Shown here: positions 63,736-64,000 of the stretch, in pieces
Layout of the letters: each line of letters starts with the position of its first letter
Position numbering within the stretch: the stretch's first letter is position 1
NCBI GenBank assembly: GCA_964594125.1
Contig: CAZQLL010000012.1
Location: 43,037 to 107,036, forward strand
Direction of reading: 5' to 3'
Source: CAVRZJ01 sp964594125
GTDB lineage: Bacteria; Acidobacteriota; Thermoanaerobaculia; Thermoanaerobaculales; Thermoanaerobaculaceae
Length of the DNA: 64,000 bases
The notes under the pieces: generated by a model
Told to the model about the DNA's origin: nothing
The model's input: the letters and a program-made list of their open reading frames with translations, nothing else
The model's database searches: none
Program-made: the position numbers and the translations under genes

Positions 63736-64000
63736 AGAAGAGCAGCCAGGCGACGCCGACGACGGCGCCGCCGAGCACCATCAGCGCGTAGTTGCGCACG
63801 TTGCCTGTCTGCACGAACCGCAGCAGGTCGCCGGTGATCTCGGTGAAGAACGCCGCGGCGTTCAGCGTGCCGTCGATCGCCACCGTGTCGATCCCCTTCC
63901 ACGAGAAGCGCGACACCCACGCCAGCGGTCTCACGATCGCGCGGTCGTAGATCTCGTCCACGTAGTACTTGTTGGCGACGGCGCGATAGAGGGCGGGGAC
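63734..64000 (-). CDS. nuoL: NADH-quinone oxidoreductase subunit L, C-terminal part (cut by window end)
   Basis: The open frame runs off the window end and gives the last 88 residues of NuoL. NKYYVDEIYDRAIVRPLAW is the family-typical start of the lateral C-terminal helix region. The final hydrophobic helix (YALMVLGGAVVGVAWLLF) anchors it. It would be the gene before nuoM in the operon. Confidence 0.92.
   Translation of the reverse strand, partial: VPALYRAVANKYYVDEIYDRAIVRPLAWVSRFSWKGIDTVAIDGTLNAAAFFTEITGDLLRFVQTGNVRNYALMVLGGAVVGVAWLLF

Overview
The window is a 64-kb piece of a very GC-rich bacterial chromosome with densely packed genes, many of them joined by 4-nt ATGA or GTGA stop/start overlaps. 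I see no rRNA, tRNA, CRISPR array or intact insertion sequence. The gene set suggests a Gram-negative, lipoprotein-rich heterotroph, most likely a member of the Acidobacteriota. It includes an Oar-like TonB-dependent receptor with an N-terminal carboxypeptidase-regulatory domain, a sulfatase-fold protein fused to TPRs, PPi-dependent phosphofructokinase, Rex beside nuoLMN, LipA, Lnt, and fused SpmA-SpmB. The taxonomic call is inference from gene content only.

Layout. 1-9.3 kb: end of an M20 peptidase gene, Ada DNA-repair regulator, a GntR/ABC cassette whose ATPase is broken, a VWA-repeat protein, an SDR, PPi-PFK, a DUF5009/NagX-like acyltransferase and a DUF819 membrane protein. 9.3-12.3 kb: a small accessory patch with an AbiEii-like nucleotidyltransferase, a MntA/HepT toxin-antitoxin pair and a less GC-rich orphan membrane protein. 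12.3-21.2 kb: dipeptide epimerase, lysA, class-A beta-lactamase-like hydrolase, SpmAB fusion, M20D amidohydrolase and a sulfatase-fold/TPR lipoprotein. 22.0-28.6 kb: a cupin, then a 1616-residue multidomain protein (HD hydrolase, helical region, NadD-like nucleotidyltransferase, uncharacterised C-terminal third) coupled to a lactate/malate-dehydrogenase-like gene. This pair is the least explained system in the window.

28.9-45.9 kb is a carbohydrate-utilisation locus. It holds GH1, an esterase, a discoidin/six-hairpin glycosidase-like protein, a two-permease ABC importer with a lipoprotein binding protein, a GH144-like glucanase, the TonB receptor, a LacI regulator and a GH94 phosphorylase. 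Two LacI-type palindromes lie in front of the lacI and GH94 genes. The GH144 + GH94 + GH1 combination suggests beta-1,2-glucan or related beta-glucan oligosaccharides: outer-membrane uptake, inner-membrane import, then phosphorolysis and hydrolysis. 46.1-50.3 kb is a MoxR-DUF58-transglutaminase operon, followed by a convergent PAP2 protein. 51.1-59.9 kb runs nfeD, slipin, SPOR, lipA, lnt, prfB (with the RF2 frameshift site), glycosyltransferase and a lipoprotein. 60.0-64.0 kb carries rex, nuoN, nuoM and the 3' end of nuoL on the minus strand.

Two families of dispersed non-coding repeats run through the intergenic spaces. One is an element of about 100 bp made of two tandem hairpins with compensatory base changes (4 copies). 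The other is heptanucleotide tandem arrays of type CCACGRR (at least 6 places), often as a pair of oppositely oriented arrays around a spacer. In places these arrays run into gene 5' ends and appear to encode the N-terminus of a signal peptide.
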